Assembly (NCBI GenBank): GCA_035771165.1 | Contig: JAWNZC010000003.1 | Coordinates: 1,468,501 to 1,532,500, forward strand | Direction of reading: 5' to 3' | DNA from: Paragorgia papillata | Taxonomy: Eukaryota; Cnidaria; Anthozoa; Scleralcyonacea; Coralliidae | Length of the DNA: 64,000 nucleotides | Shown here: positions 33,095-44,700 of the stretch, in pieces | Position numbering within the stretch: position 1 is the stretch's first letter | How the letters are laid out: each line of letters begins with the position of its first letter | The notes under the pieces: generated by a model | Database searches by the model: none | The model's input: only the letters and a program-made list of their open reading frames with translations | What the model was told of the DNA's origin: nothing | Made by a program: the position numbers and the translations under genes

Positions 33095-33928
33095 TCACAC
33101 CAGCACATACTTCAGGAGTTGTGTTAGTTTCAAGAAACATATATGAGGTTGTCTGGAGCTTGGATGTATATTTGTTTAAGAAATCTGTATAGGTAGTAAG
33201 TTCTGGCTTTCCCACTTCAGAAAGGATTTTGTGTTGCTTGTGGTGAAGGTGCTATCTAAGTGGAAACTGGCGGCGTCATCTCTGTCTGTTAAGGACTGTC
33301 TTGTCCAAACCATCTTTCAGCTGAAGAAAATCGAGAGCTTTATAAAACGCGCAGCTCCAGTGGGCATCAATGCTTAACTTGACAGAAAATCCTTTACGTG
33401 CACGTTTTGAAACAATCCTTGCTGCACGAAAGTATCTTTTTGCAGACAGCCTTCTTTTATTTTTGGCACAGCATAACTGTACAATTGTCCCGTAGCCAAA
33501 CTTTGTTTCGTATTTTTTCTCAAGGTGGGTTTTGATGCGATTGTACGTTATTTTAGGACCTCGACGCACGTTACCAGTGAAACTCAAAACTCCAGTTCGT
33601 CGCCACGAATCTGCGCCAATGAGTTCTACTGACACGTTTTGGTTATCTTGGTTTGAGTAGGCAGCACCTCTTTTGCAATGAGACGCTTTCGACGTTTTTT
33701 AAAAATGCGACGCTGTTTCTTTACCTTTGCTTCCATTTCCTTTGTTTCAGTGGTTGATTGCCGTAGACGGACCCAGTCTTCCGGATCGTCGCTCTCAGAG
33801 TCCGTAACAACATCTTCGTCTCTCGTTCTTGTACGTTGTCGTCTCGTTATATGAAATGCATCCCTGGACTGCTTGATATAAGTCTTCTCCTCTTGTGTGA
33901 TACTATCACTACTATCAAGAAACAGCAT
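33095..33928 (-). pseudogene. Second relic of the unnamed transposase family
   Basis: Minus-strand pieces: an acidic-to-basic linker (SDSESDDPEDWVRLR, 33626-33928) and GADSWRRTGVLSFTG, HLEKKYETKFGYGTIVQLCC, KRRLSAKRYF. After a frameshift near 33265 come TTYTDFLNKYTSKLQTTSYM and ETNTTPEVCAG to 33095. These align colinearly with the protein at 22744-25014 but are clearly diverged, so this is a separate old copy and not a duplication. The catalytic half is missing. No TIRs like those at 22258 are seen around it. Confidence 0.65.
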
Positions 33929-33940
33929 ATCCTCCTACCT

Positions 33941-34400
33941 ACAATCCTGGACAAAAGTGCTTGGGACACTATGCGAAAATCGGCAAAATCGGCAAAGTGG
34001 CCCAACAATTTTGTCCAGGATTGTCTGAAAATGACGAGTTTATGATTTTTCAATAAAACACAGCTTTTTAACTTTGTAACATTGCAAAATATATACAGTT
34101 TAATAAAAGAGCCCCCATCTCTGCTCCCCCTTACCCCCTCAATGGGGAAGGGATCACTGGATTTAATTTACATATTCGCCAAACCTTCTATACCCCACAA
34201 ACAATTTGTTGTTCATGCATGTGGGAGCGTATTTATGTCATTTTCGAGCAAACTGTGCAGAATCGCCACCCCCAAATTGTTTTTTTCTTCGATTTTGTTT
34301 AATTCGTCATTTTCAGACAATCCTGAACAAAAGTGCTTGGGACACTATGCGAAAATCGGCAAAATCGGCAAAGTGGCCCAACAATTTTGTCCAGGATTGT
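33941..34400. repeat. Pair of 84-bp quasi-palindromic repeats in direct orientation
   Basis: Copies at 33941-34024 and 34317-34400, nearly identical. Each starts ACAATCCTGGACAAAAG (one mismatch in the second) and ends TTTTGTCCAGGATTGT, so each unit is itself bounded by inverted repeats. The spacer is also flanked by inverted TCTGAAAATGACGA. The whole behaves like a small mariner-type MITE whose end unit has been duplicated. Confidence 0.65.
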
Positions 34401-34574
34401 AGAATTACCAATAATCAGTAAGTGTGAAATCCCTAGAATTACCAATAATTGTTAATTTTAAAAAACTAATTCCCAACCCACCACCCCAACCTAACCCTAA
34501 CCCCCCCGGAAACCCTAAACCTAACCAAAACCCCCGGTGAACCTAAACCTAACCACAACCCTCCGGATATCTAA

Positions 34575-35255
34575 CGGATGTTCTTGCTTCAGTTGACCGC
34601 AGGGTAGCTTGTTGTGCCAATATTTGCTTTATTGTGTGGTGAGCAGCTGGCGAATGGCAAAGTGAAACTGGAAAAACGTGAAGGGCCCCTTGAACTGCAA
34701 GGGAAGAATGATTTTGAGCAATTTTACGCTTATGTTTGCTCTCTCCAGCACGTTCAAGGTCTTGCTGATGACCAGAAAGGCAGAGAGGTTTACCTGCAAC
34801 CACCGGCTTTTGCTTTTTCATCAAATGAAGCAAGCACTAAAGTCATTCTTGTGGAACAATACCGGAGAACATCTGACCACATGGTTTTCATTACCAAAGC
34901 CACCTCATTCTCGCCTAAAGAAGTTAGAAAAAGCTGACAAATTTACTGACGTCTCGTGTTTTACCAACACATACCTGGTCACGTTAGTGGGCATTGAACG
35001 TCCGATAAAAGCGAAGTTAAACGAGGTTGAGGTCTATAAAAGCATCTACACAGAAGAGTGCCTATACAGTTCAATTGGCCCTGAGGGTTGTATTTCGATT
35101 GGCGTTGCCTTGGCTAAAGGTGGCACAGAGGCAGTCGTGGAGATGCACTACAGCGTCATGAAATCCCAGAAGAATTTTGGTGGACAGTCTAACACAAATT
35201 TAGCCTTAAGGTATTGTATGACACTCATTGTGTTTGGAAAGCAACTCTGCTTTTG
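34575..35255 (+). pseudogene. Transposon-related fragment, frameshifted
   Basis: Two plus-strand frames. The first (about 34614-34850) carries ALLCGEQLANGKVKLEKR and FEQFYAYVCSLQHVQG. The second (about 34850-35215) carries WFSLPKPPHSRLKKLEKA and ends EAVVEMHYSVMKSQKNFGGQ. The SVM...QxxxGGQSN ending is one I associate with transposon-derived zinc-finger proteins of marine invertebrates, but I cannot name the family. It could belong with the minus-strand relic next to it only if the locus has been rearranged. No intact ORF. Confidence 0.4.
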
Positions 35256-35650
35256 ACGCAATTAAAAAATGCCCCAACAGGTAACAATAATTAAAAAGGC
35301 CTTCATTATGTTGGTTGGTGCATGCCACCAATTATGCAATCTCATCGAGCCATAAAATAAATCGCCGAAATCTTCATAGATGGAGACAAAGATGCTCTTC
35401 CAATCTTGGGTGATCGGGCTAAATACTCACGAGAAGGAAAAGTAATGAAACGGCTGCGCACGGAAGAAGTTCGACTACCTTTTCTGCTGTAAAATTTCAT
35501 TGATCTTTAATTTACATGTTTTAAGAGTTTTTTTTCGGGCAACTCTCGTAATCATAGTGTTATTAAAGTGTCTGTGAAATGAAAATTTAGTTTGTCTCAT
35601 TTCAAAGAACACTTAAAATGATAGAGTAACATCTTTTGTAGTTTTTGGTT
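35256..35650. other. No gene recognised
   Basis: Short remnants of open frame after 35256 may continue the upstream fragment. Otherwise nothing recognisable before the LINE. Confidence 0.35.
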
Positions 35651-35659
35651 TACTTGCTT

Positions 35660-37740
35660 TGTTTTTGAGATATTTCAGTTTGTTTGATATGCAAATTTAA
35701 CAACTTGACGGCACACGTGCATAATGACAGGGAAAAGCCTCATGTAATGATTCGTTGTATATATAAGCATCCTAATGCTGATTTCGCTGAGTTTACCACA
35801 CAACTTGAAGGTATATATAAGCATCCTAATGCTGATTTAGCTGAGAATAATTCTTGCGATAAGCAGGGAAAATCATGTTTACATTTTAGGTGACATGAGC
35901 ATTGATTTTTTAAAATATGATCACAATCTAACAGAGGAATATCTGGACATGCCGTACAGCAATAATTTTCTTCCTTTAATTACAAAAACCAACTAGAATT
36001 ACAAATCATACTTCAACCTTAATTTATCATATATATATACAAATGCGCCATTGTTAAAATACTGTTGCTGGAATAGCAAATTTAGAAATTTCTGATCACC
36101 TACCAATTTTTTTGTATTTCTAATTTGTCGATCAAAAAACAAAAAAAAAACAATAAAATTTCGCGACAATAGCAAGTTTAGTGAAAGTCAATATCTACAA
36201 GATATAAATCAAATTAAGTGGTCTGAATTATGTAATCAAACGAAATCACTAAATGATATAACTAATGATATACTTAACACATTCACAACTGTCATTGACA
36301 AGCATGCCCCAATGAAAATAGCCTCAAATAGTAAAATTAATCAAATATCAAAACCTTGGATAACTAAAGGTATTCTAAAATCAGTAAAAGTTAAACAAAT
36401 TATATCATTCACATTTTAAAAGTAAACAGCAAGTCCGAGTGCAGCATTATAAAAGATATTCTAATATGCTTAATCGAATAAAGACAAAGGCTAAAAAGGA
36501 CTATTATAGTATATATTTTCAAAAATATAATCTAAAAAGTACATGGAAATTAATAGGGACATTAATAAAAGGAAAGACTAGAGGTCAAATTTGTACATCT
36601 CGATTAATTGTAAATGGCAAGACATTTACTAATGAACAAGATATAGCCGAACAATTTAATCATCACTTCATTAATGTTGGACCAGCGCTAGCTAGTTACT
36701 GAAAACACTAGCGATGATCCAACCAAATTTATTAATAATATACGCACTTCAAGTCTTTTTTTTATCATCAGTTTCTGAAACAGATGTTTGTCACTTAAAA
36801 TAAAATTAAATGCTAATAAGGCATCTCTAGATATTCCTAACAAATTGATAAAAATAGCATGCCAACCTCTCTCAAAACCTTTCACATTTATATTTAATGA
36901 ATCAATTTCAACTGGTATTGTACCTGATGTGTTTAAAGTTTCTACGGTAACTCCAATCTATAAGAATGGCATAGTGACTGATGCTGGTAATTATAGACCT
37001 ATTGCCATTCTTTCACCTTTTACTAAAGTACTAGAGCATTTGGTACATAATCAGTTCATGTCTTATCTTGATAAGCACAAAATTCTCTATAAATACCAGT
37101 TTGACTTTAGGAAAGGTCATTCAACTAAACAGGCCATTCTTGAATTAACTGATAGTCTTAAAATGGCAATTGACAACAATCTCATTACATGTGGCTTGTT
37201 CCTTGACTTTTCAAAGGCATTTGACACAGTTAATCATGCAATTTTAATTAAAAAACTCGAGAAATATGGAGTCAGAGGAATTGCTCTGTCATGGTTTACT
37301 AATTACCTCCAAAATATATTACAATTTGTTCAAATTGGTAGTAGCACAAAATCAACTTTACAAAAGATCAGATGTGGTATCCCACAGGGATCTACTCTAG
37401 GCCCTTTGCTGTTTCTATTATATATAAACGATATGCCAAATTCTTCAAGCAAACTATCATTTAGAATGTTTGCTGATGACACCAACATCTTTTTCTCATG
37501 TAAAGATTCTGCTGATCTTCAAACAGTTATGAATGATGAACTAAAGTTTGTTTTTAAATATTGTACTATTAATAAACTTTCAGTTAATTAAAAAAAAAAA
37601 ATTATATGATCATAACTTCAGCTCAAAAGAAGAGGGTGAATGTTGATATCCCCAACATTACATGCAAATCCTCAATCAAATATTTAGGTATCTTTATAGA
37701 TGATCATTTAAATTGGCAAATCAAATTTCACATGTGAATA
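35660..37740 (+). mobile_element. Jockey/CR1-like LINE relic
   Basis: Degenerate plus-strand non-LTR element. Endonuclease remnants are at 35700-36110 (FRGDMSIDFLKYDHN-like). A 29-bp segment starting GGTATATATAAGCATCC is duplicated in tandem context (35757 and 35811). The linker is at 36439-36702, the reverse transcriptase at 36788-37591, and the thumb/C-terminal remnant is KYLGIFIDDHLNW at about 37675. The 3' end is lost near 37740-37800. Confidence 0.75.
36439..37591 (+). pseudogene. LINE reverse transcriptase, several frameshifts
   Basis: Frame 36439-36702 holds the linker ending EQFNHHFINVGPALAS. Frame 36788-37591 holds the RT core: NYRPIAILSPFTKVLEHLV, FRKGHSTKQAIL, the motif A LFLDFSKAFDTVNH, the CGIPQGSTLGPLLFLLYIND motif B, and the catalytic box FRMFADDTNIFF. 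The sequence stops at a TAA in an A-rich tract at 37589, and the continuation is in another frame. Palm residues are intact but the gene is broken at both ends. The style (CGLFLDFSKAFDTVNH) fits the Jockey group. Confidence 0.85.
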
Positions 37741-37805
37741 ATAAATAGCTAAGAATACAGGGATATTATATAAATTAAGACACTACTTAGATTTGCATGT
37801 TTTAA

Positions 37806-38493
37806 GGTGGCTCCATACAGTTCCTTGAAAAATGGAAGATACAAGTTTGAGAGTCCAAAACACGTGCATAAACAATTCAGAAAAACAATAAAACTAAATG
37901 TTATGCATAGTTAAACATTCTGACAATCAAAAACTGTTACCAAATAAATAGCAACAGTTGTTGCTATGGCAACAATGACGTTTCAAAATGGCTGCCAATT
38001 ACCTTTCAAACTAATTTAATTCGAAAAAAACTGGGGACTCCCAATTTTTTTTCATCAACTTTTCTTGAAGTATGAGTAATCGATAGGCCGATTTAAAAAA
38101 AATTCTGTAGAAGGAATAATTTTTCCTTGTGTCAAAATCAATCAATTATGTCAAAATAATTTTAAAAAACAAACTAATCGGCCTATTGATTACTCATACT
38201 TCAAGAAAAGTTTTAATGAAAAAAAAATTGGGGGTCACGAAAGTTTTTTTAGAATTAAATATAGTTTGAAAGGTAATTGGCAGCCATTTTGAAACGTCAT
38301 TGTTGCCATAGGTAAAATTTTTTGATTGTCAGAATGTTTAACTATGCATAACATTTAGTTTTATTGTTTTTCCGAATTGTTTATGCACGTGTTTTGGACT
38401 CTCAAACTTGTAGCTTCTCCCATTTCTTGTGCACTTGCAACATTCTGTCTCTCAGTTTCTCTCTCATCTCTCTAGAAACTGTATGGAGCCAAC
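37806..38493. repeat. 688-bp palindromic MITE with TTAA duplication
   Basis: TTAA at 37802-37805 and 38494-38497. Ends GGTGGCTCCATACAGTT and AACTGTATGGAGCCAAC. The inverted arms run about 300 bp each (shared inner strings include CCAAAACACGTGCATAAACA and TGGCAGCCATTTTGAAACGT). TTAA fits piggyBac or Kolobok mobilisation. Confidence 0.8.
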
Positions 38494-38497
38494 TTAA

Positions 38498-39850
38498 AAC
38501 AACTTTATTATACACTTATTTATCCTTATTAAAATTATGCCATCATCAGCTGGGCTAATACTTATTTTATTCTTACTTATATATTTACTTACTTATATTT
38601 TTCGTGAACAAGAGAGAGAATCTGGATCCTTATTATAAATAACTTGGGGTTCTTAAATTTGAAAACATTTTGAAACTGAAGATCTTGATACTTGTTCATC
38701 AGATAAAGAATAACAAATCAGATAGTGGTCCTTCTGCACTTGCAGACTGATTAGTGTAGATGGTTTTACCATCCATTTTTACTATCCAAGGTTTTACCAA
38801 TGTGATTAGATAAATGCATTTGTTTTGAGGAACAGAAAGTTATGGCATCAACAATACTCATTTACAGGTAAAATATAAAGCGAAACAGGGTTATTGAATG
38901 TTTGTGACAGTGTGTCCAAGGCACAAACTGGGATATGAGGATCTTGTAGCAACTTTAACATCTTAGGTATCTGTGACAATTATTTGGTAACTGTATAGGT
39001 GATTGTCAGTATAATATAAAAACAATGAAATGGCAGCCATATTGGTGTACCAAAACAGTAGCACACACTTGATGAAACTATAAACTGTTGAATAACATCG
39101 ACTTTTATTTGCAAGACATCAGTACAATAATAAACAATACAAGCAAAAATAAAGCAAACCACAAATATTACAGTCACCTCAGTACATCTTTATATACATA
39201 CAGCATTCACGGACACATTCGGGTATTGTCAACCTCAATGAGGTCGAAGATGTCAACATACAGCATGTTTACCTTTCATTTGCAAGTTGGCTTTATCAAC
39301 GTTCTTTGTTATTTGATTTACAGCACTTGAGCAAGGTCTACCGCGATCGGCGTGTGCGATTGTAAGCATTGTGAGCGTGTTTATCATTAAAACACAAATT
39401 CACTTCGAACAACACAACCAAAGGCTGTCAGTAGAAGGAAAAACTCGTCACTCGTGCCTGAAAATCCGCCATGAAATCTAAGCCTGCGTGCAGTTTCCAC
39501 CCGGAGAGAATGACGTCAGATGACGTCAGAAGTGCATTTGTCGACACAAAAAAATAATAATAACAGAGCCAAAACCTGGACACTCGGCTACCACAGGTAG
39601 CCAGAGTGTGGTAGCCCGAGTAATAATCTGCGGTATTTTGACTTCCAAACCCCCTACGACCTCTCCTGACTGGTGTAGAAATATAAGGGGAAATTTTCCC
39701 ACCCTCCAGACTGGCGTACAAAACGTTTGGGAGAAATTGTTGGCGTAAATGTTCGGCGGACGAAATACGAACTTTGCACTGGGGAGCACGGATGGCGTGT
39801 GCTGTTGGGGCGCTGCCTCTCACCAATAGTTAAGCCCGGTTAGACGGGGT
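38498..39850. other. No gene recognised
   Basis: Includes a GC-richer stretch (39430-39850) with an open frame on the minus strand whose product looks random. A short inverted CAACCTCAATGAGG sequence is at 39229. I see nothing I can support as a gene. Confidence 0.4.
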
Positions 39851-40501
39851 TAGTAGGGAGCTTTAGCTTTGACTACGAGTAGGAGATTCGTCATTTACGC
39901 GCCAATCGCGCCATAATTTGCTTTCGCCATCTCTGTTTGCGCAAGAAAGTCGTATCCGTCGCCCTATTGAGTACGAGTTTTTTGGAAAATCTGGTAGTTG
40001 AGACAACGACCTCAATAAAGTTAAGGTAAGCTCATTTCTTCTTGTTTTTTCCCCTCTAGTAATTAACGAAAATATTATAATATATTTTGGAATTTATTTG
40101 GAAGCGGAAGTGAGCTCTTTTTCCGCCTCCAAAGGACGTAACCGTGGCCTTGCACTCGAGCAGTCGATTATCGGATTATCTTTCACTGTGGAGTTTGAAC
40201 TGCTCGATATGGTGAAGGATTAGAGCGACTAAGCAAGGCTTATTATAAATTTAGCATTTTGACTTTTAGGCAGTAAAGAAATCTGTATTTATCGAAAACT
40301 ATAGTTGTTCAAATCAACCTCAGCTGAGTCGCTAAGTGGCTTATGTTTATATATAATAGTGTGATGCCTTTCTTGTTTTCTACACAGTTGGTTTTTTTTT
40401 AAATCACTAGATATCAGATAAGTTGGATGTTTTTATTTAATCTGTGCATTTATATGCATGTGAAAATAGAACTGTTCTTAAATTTGTGATGTTTCTTTTA
40501 G

Positions 40502-41079
40502 ATGACAAGTATGGTGAAAACAGCAAGCGATTTTTATTTGCGTGGAAGGAGGACCATGAACGGTTTCTGCTTCGCGAGATTTTGACGCTAGAACCATACC
40601 AGTATCGAGTTAGTTCAAAAGAAAGAGGTGTTACTTGGACTATCATTGCCCAAAATCTCGAAGAGCTTGGCATGAAGGTGACCCAGAGGTCCGTGAGAGA
40701 AAAATTTGATAAATTAGTGAAAGAGTTCAAGAAGAAAGAAGCGATAGAAAAGCGAGCCAGTGGAGTCGAAGTTGAATACACCGAGCGTGACAAAGCCTTG
40801 ACAGATATTTGGCAACGAATGTCGAATGAAACAGCAGTCGAGAACAAGATGGCAAAAGAAAAGCGAGATCGTGCCTTGGCAGATGAAATGCGACAGAGAG
40901 AAACAGAGCGGCTTGGGGAAACAAAAAGACGTCTAAGTGAAGACAGCGACGATGGCGATTTGTTTAAAACACCCGAACGGAAACGAAAGAGAAACAGCGA
41001 GGTTTTAAAGGGCTCTTTGGACGTGAAAAAAAGAGAACAGGAACAGGAACAAGCATTAAGAGAAGGGAGCTTACTCTGA
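40502..41079 (+). CDS. Harbinger Myb/SANT-like DNA-binding protein
   Basis: The exon begins after TTTTAG at 40501; an upstream coding or leader exon is presumably in 39880-40040, where a GGTAAG donor lies at about 40023. The product has WKEDHERFLLREILTLEPYQ, a trihelix/Myb-like start, then VTWTIIAQNLEELG and the SVREKFDKLVKEFKKKE helix. A long charged coiled coil follows, with a KRKRKR-like nuclear signal near the end (PERKRKRNSEVLKG). Such proteins help the Harbinger nuclease reach the nucleus and the TIRs. The ORF is intact from 40502 to 41079, and an Gln-rich extension follows in another frame. Confidence 0.75.
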
Positions 41080-41160
41080 GGGAGAACCAGTTCTTCAAAC
41101 AACAGCAGTTTCAGAGAAGTTTGCTGGAACAGCAACAACAGTTTCAACAACAACAACAAC

Positions 41161-42338
41161 TTAAAAAAATGAGCTAACATTAGAACCGTTTAGGCATGTT
41201 AAGGCATTTCTTAGTAATGCACTGACAGAATAAATTTTCCCGACAGGACTTAAGCCAAGCTTTAAATTTTTTTTAAAGTCCAAAAATCTAAAATACGTGG
41301 TAATGTCACCAAAAACCCACTCTACAGCAACCCTTACACTACTCATTGATCTGTTAAATGCCAATTCCTCATCACTCAGGTTAGCATGCTGGTAAAGTGA
41401 CTGCAGATGTCTTCTTAGAGGATAAGCTGGGTCCCCATAAATACAGAGTGGTTGACCAGTTGGTAAGTGCGAATACTGGTCCAGAGCATCTAGAAGGCCT
41501 GACAACCTAAGCATGCCAGCATCATGCCTTTTCCCTTCTAGAAAAGTAACATTACTAAAATAAGTCAATTTCCTATAAATCTAACAAGTTAAAAGTAGGT
41601 TTCTATTTTAACAATGTTATTAACAACTAATTACATATTAATAATTTTTTTTAACTATCTATACTTATCTACTGGACCATAAAGATTTGCTATAAGACCA
41701 TTTGGGGCAACAACGGATTGGAATTTAATGGCATGAACACGTTTATGCCCATTGTACATTGCACACTGATGCTGTCCTGGTCAACAGATAGGTCGTACAG
41801 TGCCATCAACAAATCCCCAGCAGTTGTTTAATGGTGCACCACTGTTGTAACTAGCATTGGCATATTCTTGCAGACGGTGAGGTTTTAACCATGGTTGATT
41901 TAAATCTCTCAAAAGATGTCCATGAACGTCATAGATAAAATCTGTGACTTCTGAAGCGATAAGGCTTAACTCTGGAACAGATCTTCCAAATCTGGGGAGC
42001 ATGTCACTGAATCGGCACCGCTACGCAAAACGTTTGAGAGCTATGCACAAACCCTCCATTCCAGTAGCTACTGTTCTATTAGGACAAGTAAATTTTTCGG
42101 GGATCCTCAGCGCTTCAGCTAGCACAGGTAGCTCGGATAAACCAAGTCGGAATTCTGCCTTAGACTCGTCATCATTCATCTGTTGTAGTTGCGTTTCCAG
42201 CCTTGCGTAGCTCCAATATGGATAAGCAGGCGATTTTCTGCGTGTATTTTCATAAACAGCAAAGAAGTCATGTTCGTCGATAACATCGTTAACGAAGAGC
42301 GCTGCTGCTGCATGAAGAACAGATTTATTTCTGAGCAT
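41161..42338 (-). pseudogene. Harbinger DDE transposase (HARBI1-like), nonsense mutations
   Basis: Nuclease of the DDE_Tnp_4 family. Upstream part (42338-41670): YPYWSYARLETQLQQ, GLSELPVLAEALRIPEKF, GMEGLCIALKRFA, NNCWGFVDGTVRPIC. The DGT carries the first catalytic Asp. Downstream exon (41568-41161): GKRHDAGML, PLCIYGDPAYPLRRHL with the second Asp, and SSVRVAVEWVFGDI with the Glu. Two in-frame stops are visible: TAG just after KRFA (about 42021) and TGA after RPIC (about 41779, probably from CGA). An intron likely lies between 41569 and 41670. The protein is inactive in this copy. Confidence 0.88.
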
Positions 42339-42509
42339 TCTCTCAGGATGACTGTCAAATACTCAAATATTTTCTCGCAGTCCTTGTCGTTGTTGACAAC
42401 TAAAGTCGCAATTGTGTGACTACGAGTACAAGTACGAGTTCCTAGTACCAGACCTCTCGCGGCGCAAACTTGTACTCGTACTCGTAGTCAAAGCTAAAGC
42501 TCGCTAGTA

Positions 42510-42729
42510 CTTGGATGTGTGACCGTCTGGGAACAACCCCGTTCTCGAGCTTGGGACTCATGTGAATAGAGTTTAGTTGGTCTCTCCTCTGCTCTGCGTT
42601 CTGCATCTCGTCATGTAGAACGCGCAATATAAATCATTAAATTATATAGTATCTGTTTCGAAATATCAAATAACCCAAGTACCATCATTCGACCACCAGC
42701 TCCCAACTTGACCTGTATACAGCTCAGTC
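42510..42729. other. Spacer with the left half of a tRNA-like target
   Basis: Nothing coding. The last bases (42718-42738) read CAGCTCAGTCGGTAGAGCG, matching a tRNA A box and D arm. The matching B-box half (GGTATGGTTCG) lies beyond the Academ-like element at about 51187-51197, so the element sits inside a tRNA-like sequence. Confidence 0.6.
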
Positions 42730-42738
42730 GGTAGAGCG

Positions 42739-42806
42739 CAACCTCGTACCCAGGGTCTTTTCAACCCGCCGCGCTTGAAAAGACCCTGGTATCGGCTGGT
42801 CACGTG
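42739..42806 (+). repeat. Left TIR of the Academ-like element, with internal hairpin
   Basis: Begins CAACCTCGTACCCAGGGTCT. Bases 42751-42764 pair with 42775-42789 as a stem (CCAGGGTCTTTTC / TGAAAAGACCCTGG) around a GC-rich CCGCCGCGC loop. Ends GCTGGTCACGTG. Confidence 0.85.
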
Positions 42807-42959
42807 GACAGAAAGAAATTTCTTCATTCAGGGAGGGGTGGGCAAATTCAATCAGAATCGCCGCCATGTTGAATAATTCTAAATGTCCCAGTTTAAAAAG
42901 ATCTTCTCTAGACAAATCACTTGCCTAGGTTTCAAAACAACCTCACTATACACACTTCT

Positions 42960-44419
42960 TAGAATAGCAAATTCTAAACAGGAGAGAAATGTGCCATGTT
43001 CTTGCTGTACTACCGACTGGCTACGGGAAATCCTTGATTTTTCACCTTCTTCCTGGCTTATTATTTGCAAAGAAGAAGCATTAATAATTTCAAGAGAAGT
43101 AACAGTTTATACTTCCATAGTAATTGTTGTGTCCCCTTTGAACGCACTGATTTCCAACCAGATTTCTCGTTTGAACTCTTCTGGAATTCGAGCATCTGCT
43201 CTCGACGTTACGAATTCAGCATTGGAAGATTTCGGAGAGAAAGAAGATGAGTTGGTTTGTGACTTACAATTTAGTGACAAGAAACAACTGGAAAATGGCT
43301 TTTATAACATTTTGTTTGCCCACGCAGAGTCATTGGTATCCTGCCAATACGGACGGAACTTGATGCAAACTAAAGTTTATCAGGACAACGTTTGTGCCAT
43401 TGTTGTCGACGAAGCCCACTGCATTTTGGAATGGTAAGTATACTGACATACAGTACATATATATAAAAAATAATTATTTTGTATTTTTAGATATACATGT
43501 AGTTATAAGTTACAGTAATTACATTTACCAATGTGGTGTTCGTGCTTTAATATTATACTGTAATATTACTTATTTTAGGGGGAGAGATTTCAGAGTGGAC
43601 TATGGAAATTTGGCAGTGTTATGTGCTATATTTTCAAACGTACCTGTACTGGCCATGACTGCCACAGCCAACATGAGTGATAGGAAATCTATCAAGGAAT
43701 CATTGGGATTGAAAAGTTGTGCTGAAGTTGTTGGAAATCCTGACTGCAGCAATATCCTTTATCTGAAGTATTTTAGAGTTGGGCAGGATGTTGATTCAAT
43801 AACAAACATTCTTAATCCAATTGCTGAAGGTTTATTACAAGAACAGATCCATTACCCTTTAACTATAATTTATGTTTCTTTAAAGTGGTGTGGGTTTGCT
43901 TATAAATTATTTGAGTCTATTTTGGGAAATAGTCAATATTATCCCCAAGGATCTTCATCCACTCCCGAGAACAGGTTGTTTGCCCAATTCCATTCTCCAC
44001 AAACAAAGCAGATGAAAGAAGGAATTTTAAAACAGCTGTGTTCCTCCAAAAGTAAAATTAGAGTGGTATTTGCAACAGTAGCACTAGGAATGGGAGTTGA
44101 TATACAATGTATTCGAAGTGTTATACATATCAGCCCTCCTTTTACCATGCAGGCATACTCCCAGGAAACTGGTCGTGCAGGATGAGATGGTTTACCATCA
44201 AATGCTATTCTGTATTACAACAACCACGACATTGCCAGAAACAAAAATGCAATGCAAGAAGCCATGAGAACATTTTGCAAAAATGAAGACAGCTGCCTTA
44301 GAATGTTGTTGCTTAGATCACTTGACACTGACCCTAAAGACATTAAACCAATTTCTCCAAGACACCTTTGCTGCAGTGTTTGTCAGCAAGAGTGTCCATG
44401 CTTTAATTGTGCCATTTGA
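42960..44419 (+). pseudogene. RecQ-like SF2 helicase of the Academ-like element
   Basis: ATP-driven 3'-5' helicase relative. Motif I (LPTGYGKSLIF) is at 43010-43042 in one frame, ending at a stop after AKKKH. The rest is in the neighbouring frame: SIVIVVSPLNALISNQ (Ia), VVDEAHCILEW (II, 43404-43433), an intron 43434-43578 with GTAAGT...TTTTAG, then GRDFRVDYGNL, VLAMTATA (III), VVFATVALGMGVD (V), and QETGRAG (VI). Immediately after this a TGA at about 44184 replaces an expected Arg codon (CGA to TGA). Beyond it the frame continues with a Cys-rich tail (CCSVCQQECPCFNC) to 44417-44419. The gene therefore has one frameshift near 43080 and one nonsense codon. It may have unwound the element ends or assisted repair. 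Confidence 0.85.
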
Positions 44420-44669
44420 AGCATTTGTACAATATGATTAAGTTAAATTGTTTTTGTTATGACTGGACAGTATATATATATTACGGTATTACACAATAAC
44501 ATTTAGATTTAAAATATAATAATAATTTACCAACTTTTTATACAGTTAAAAGTGATACAAATACTGATCCCACTTTCACTTCTGTAGGCTGTTTGTTGTG
44601 TATTACAGCAGCAAGAAACATCAAAAGTATGAGAAAAATCTAGCTATGTCAGCTATTCTTGACATATTT

Positions 44670-44700
<31 letters not shown>

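Larger units (their letters stand above)
39856..42504. mobile_element. PIF/Harbinger DNA transposon
   Basis: Inverted ends GAGCTTTAGCTTTGACTACG (from 39858, and inverted ending at 42502) with two outermost bases each side. Direct repeats TAGTA flank it (39851-39855, 42505-42509); Harbinger normally makes 3 bp, so part of this may be chance. The 2649-bp element has the usual two divergent/convergent genes: a Myb-like DNA-binding protein and a DDE nuclease. Confidence 0.85.

Noticed and set aside
34485..34560. Telomere-like CCCTAACCCTAAC and CCCTAAACCTAACC repeats
   Set aside because: Only a few degenerate units within transposon relics; more likely low-complexity C-rich DNA than an internal telomere.
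39428..39826. 132-codon minus-strand open frame
   Set aside because: GC-richer patch with overlapping open frames on the same strand and random-looking product; no motif, no splice or start context.
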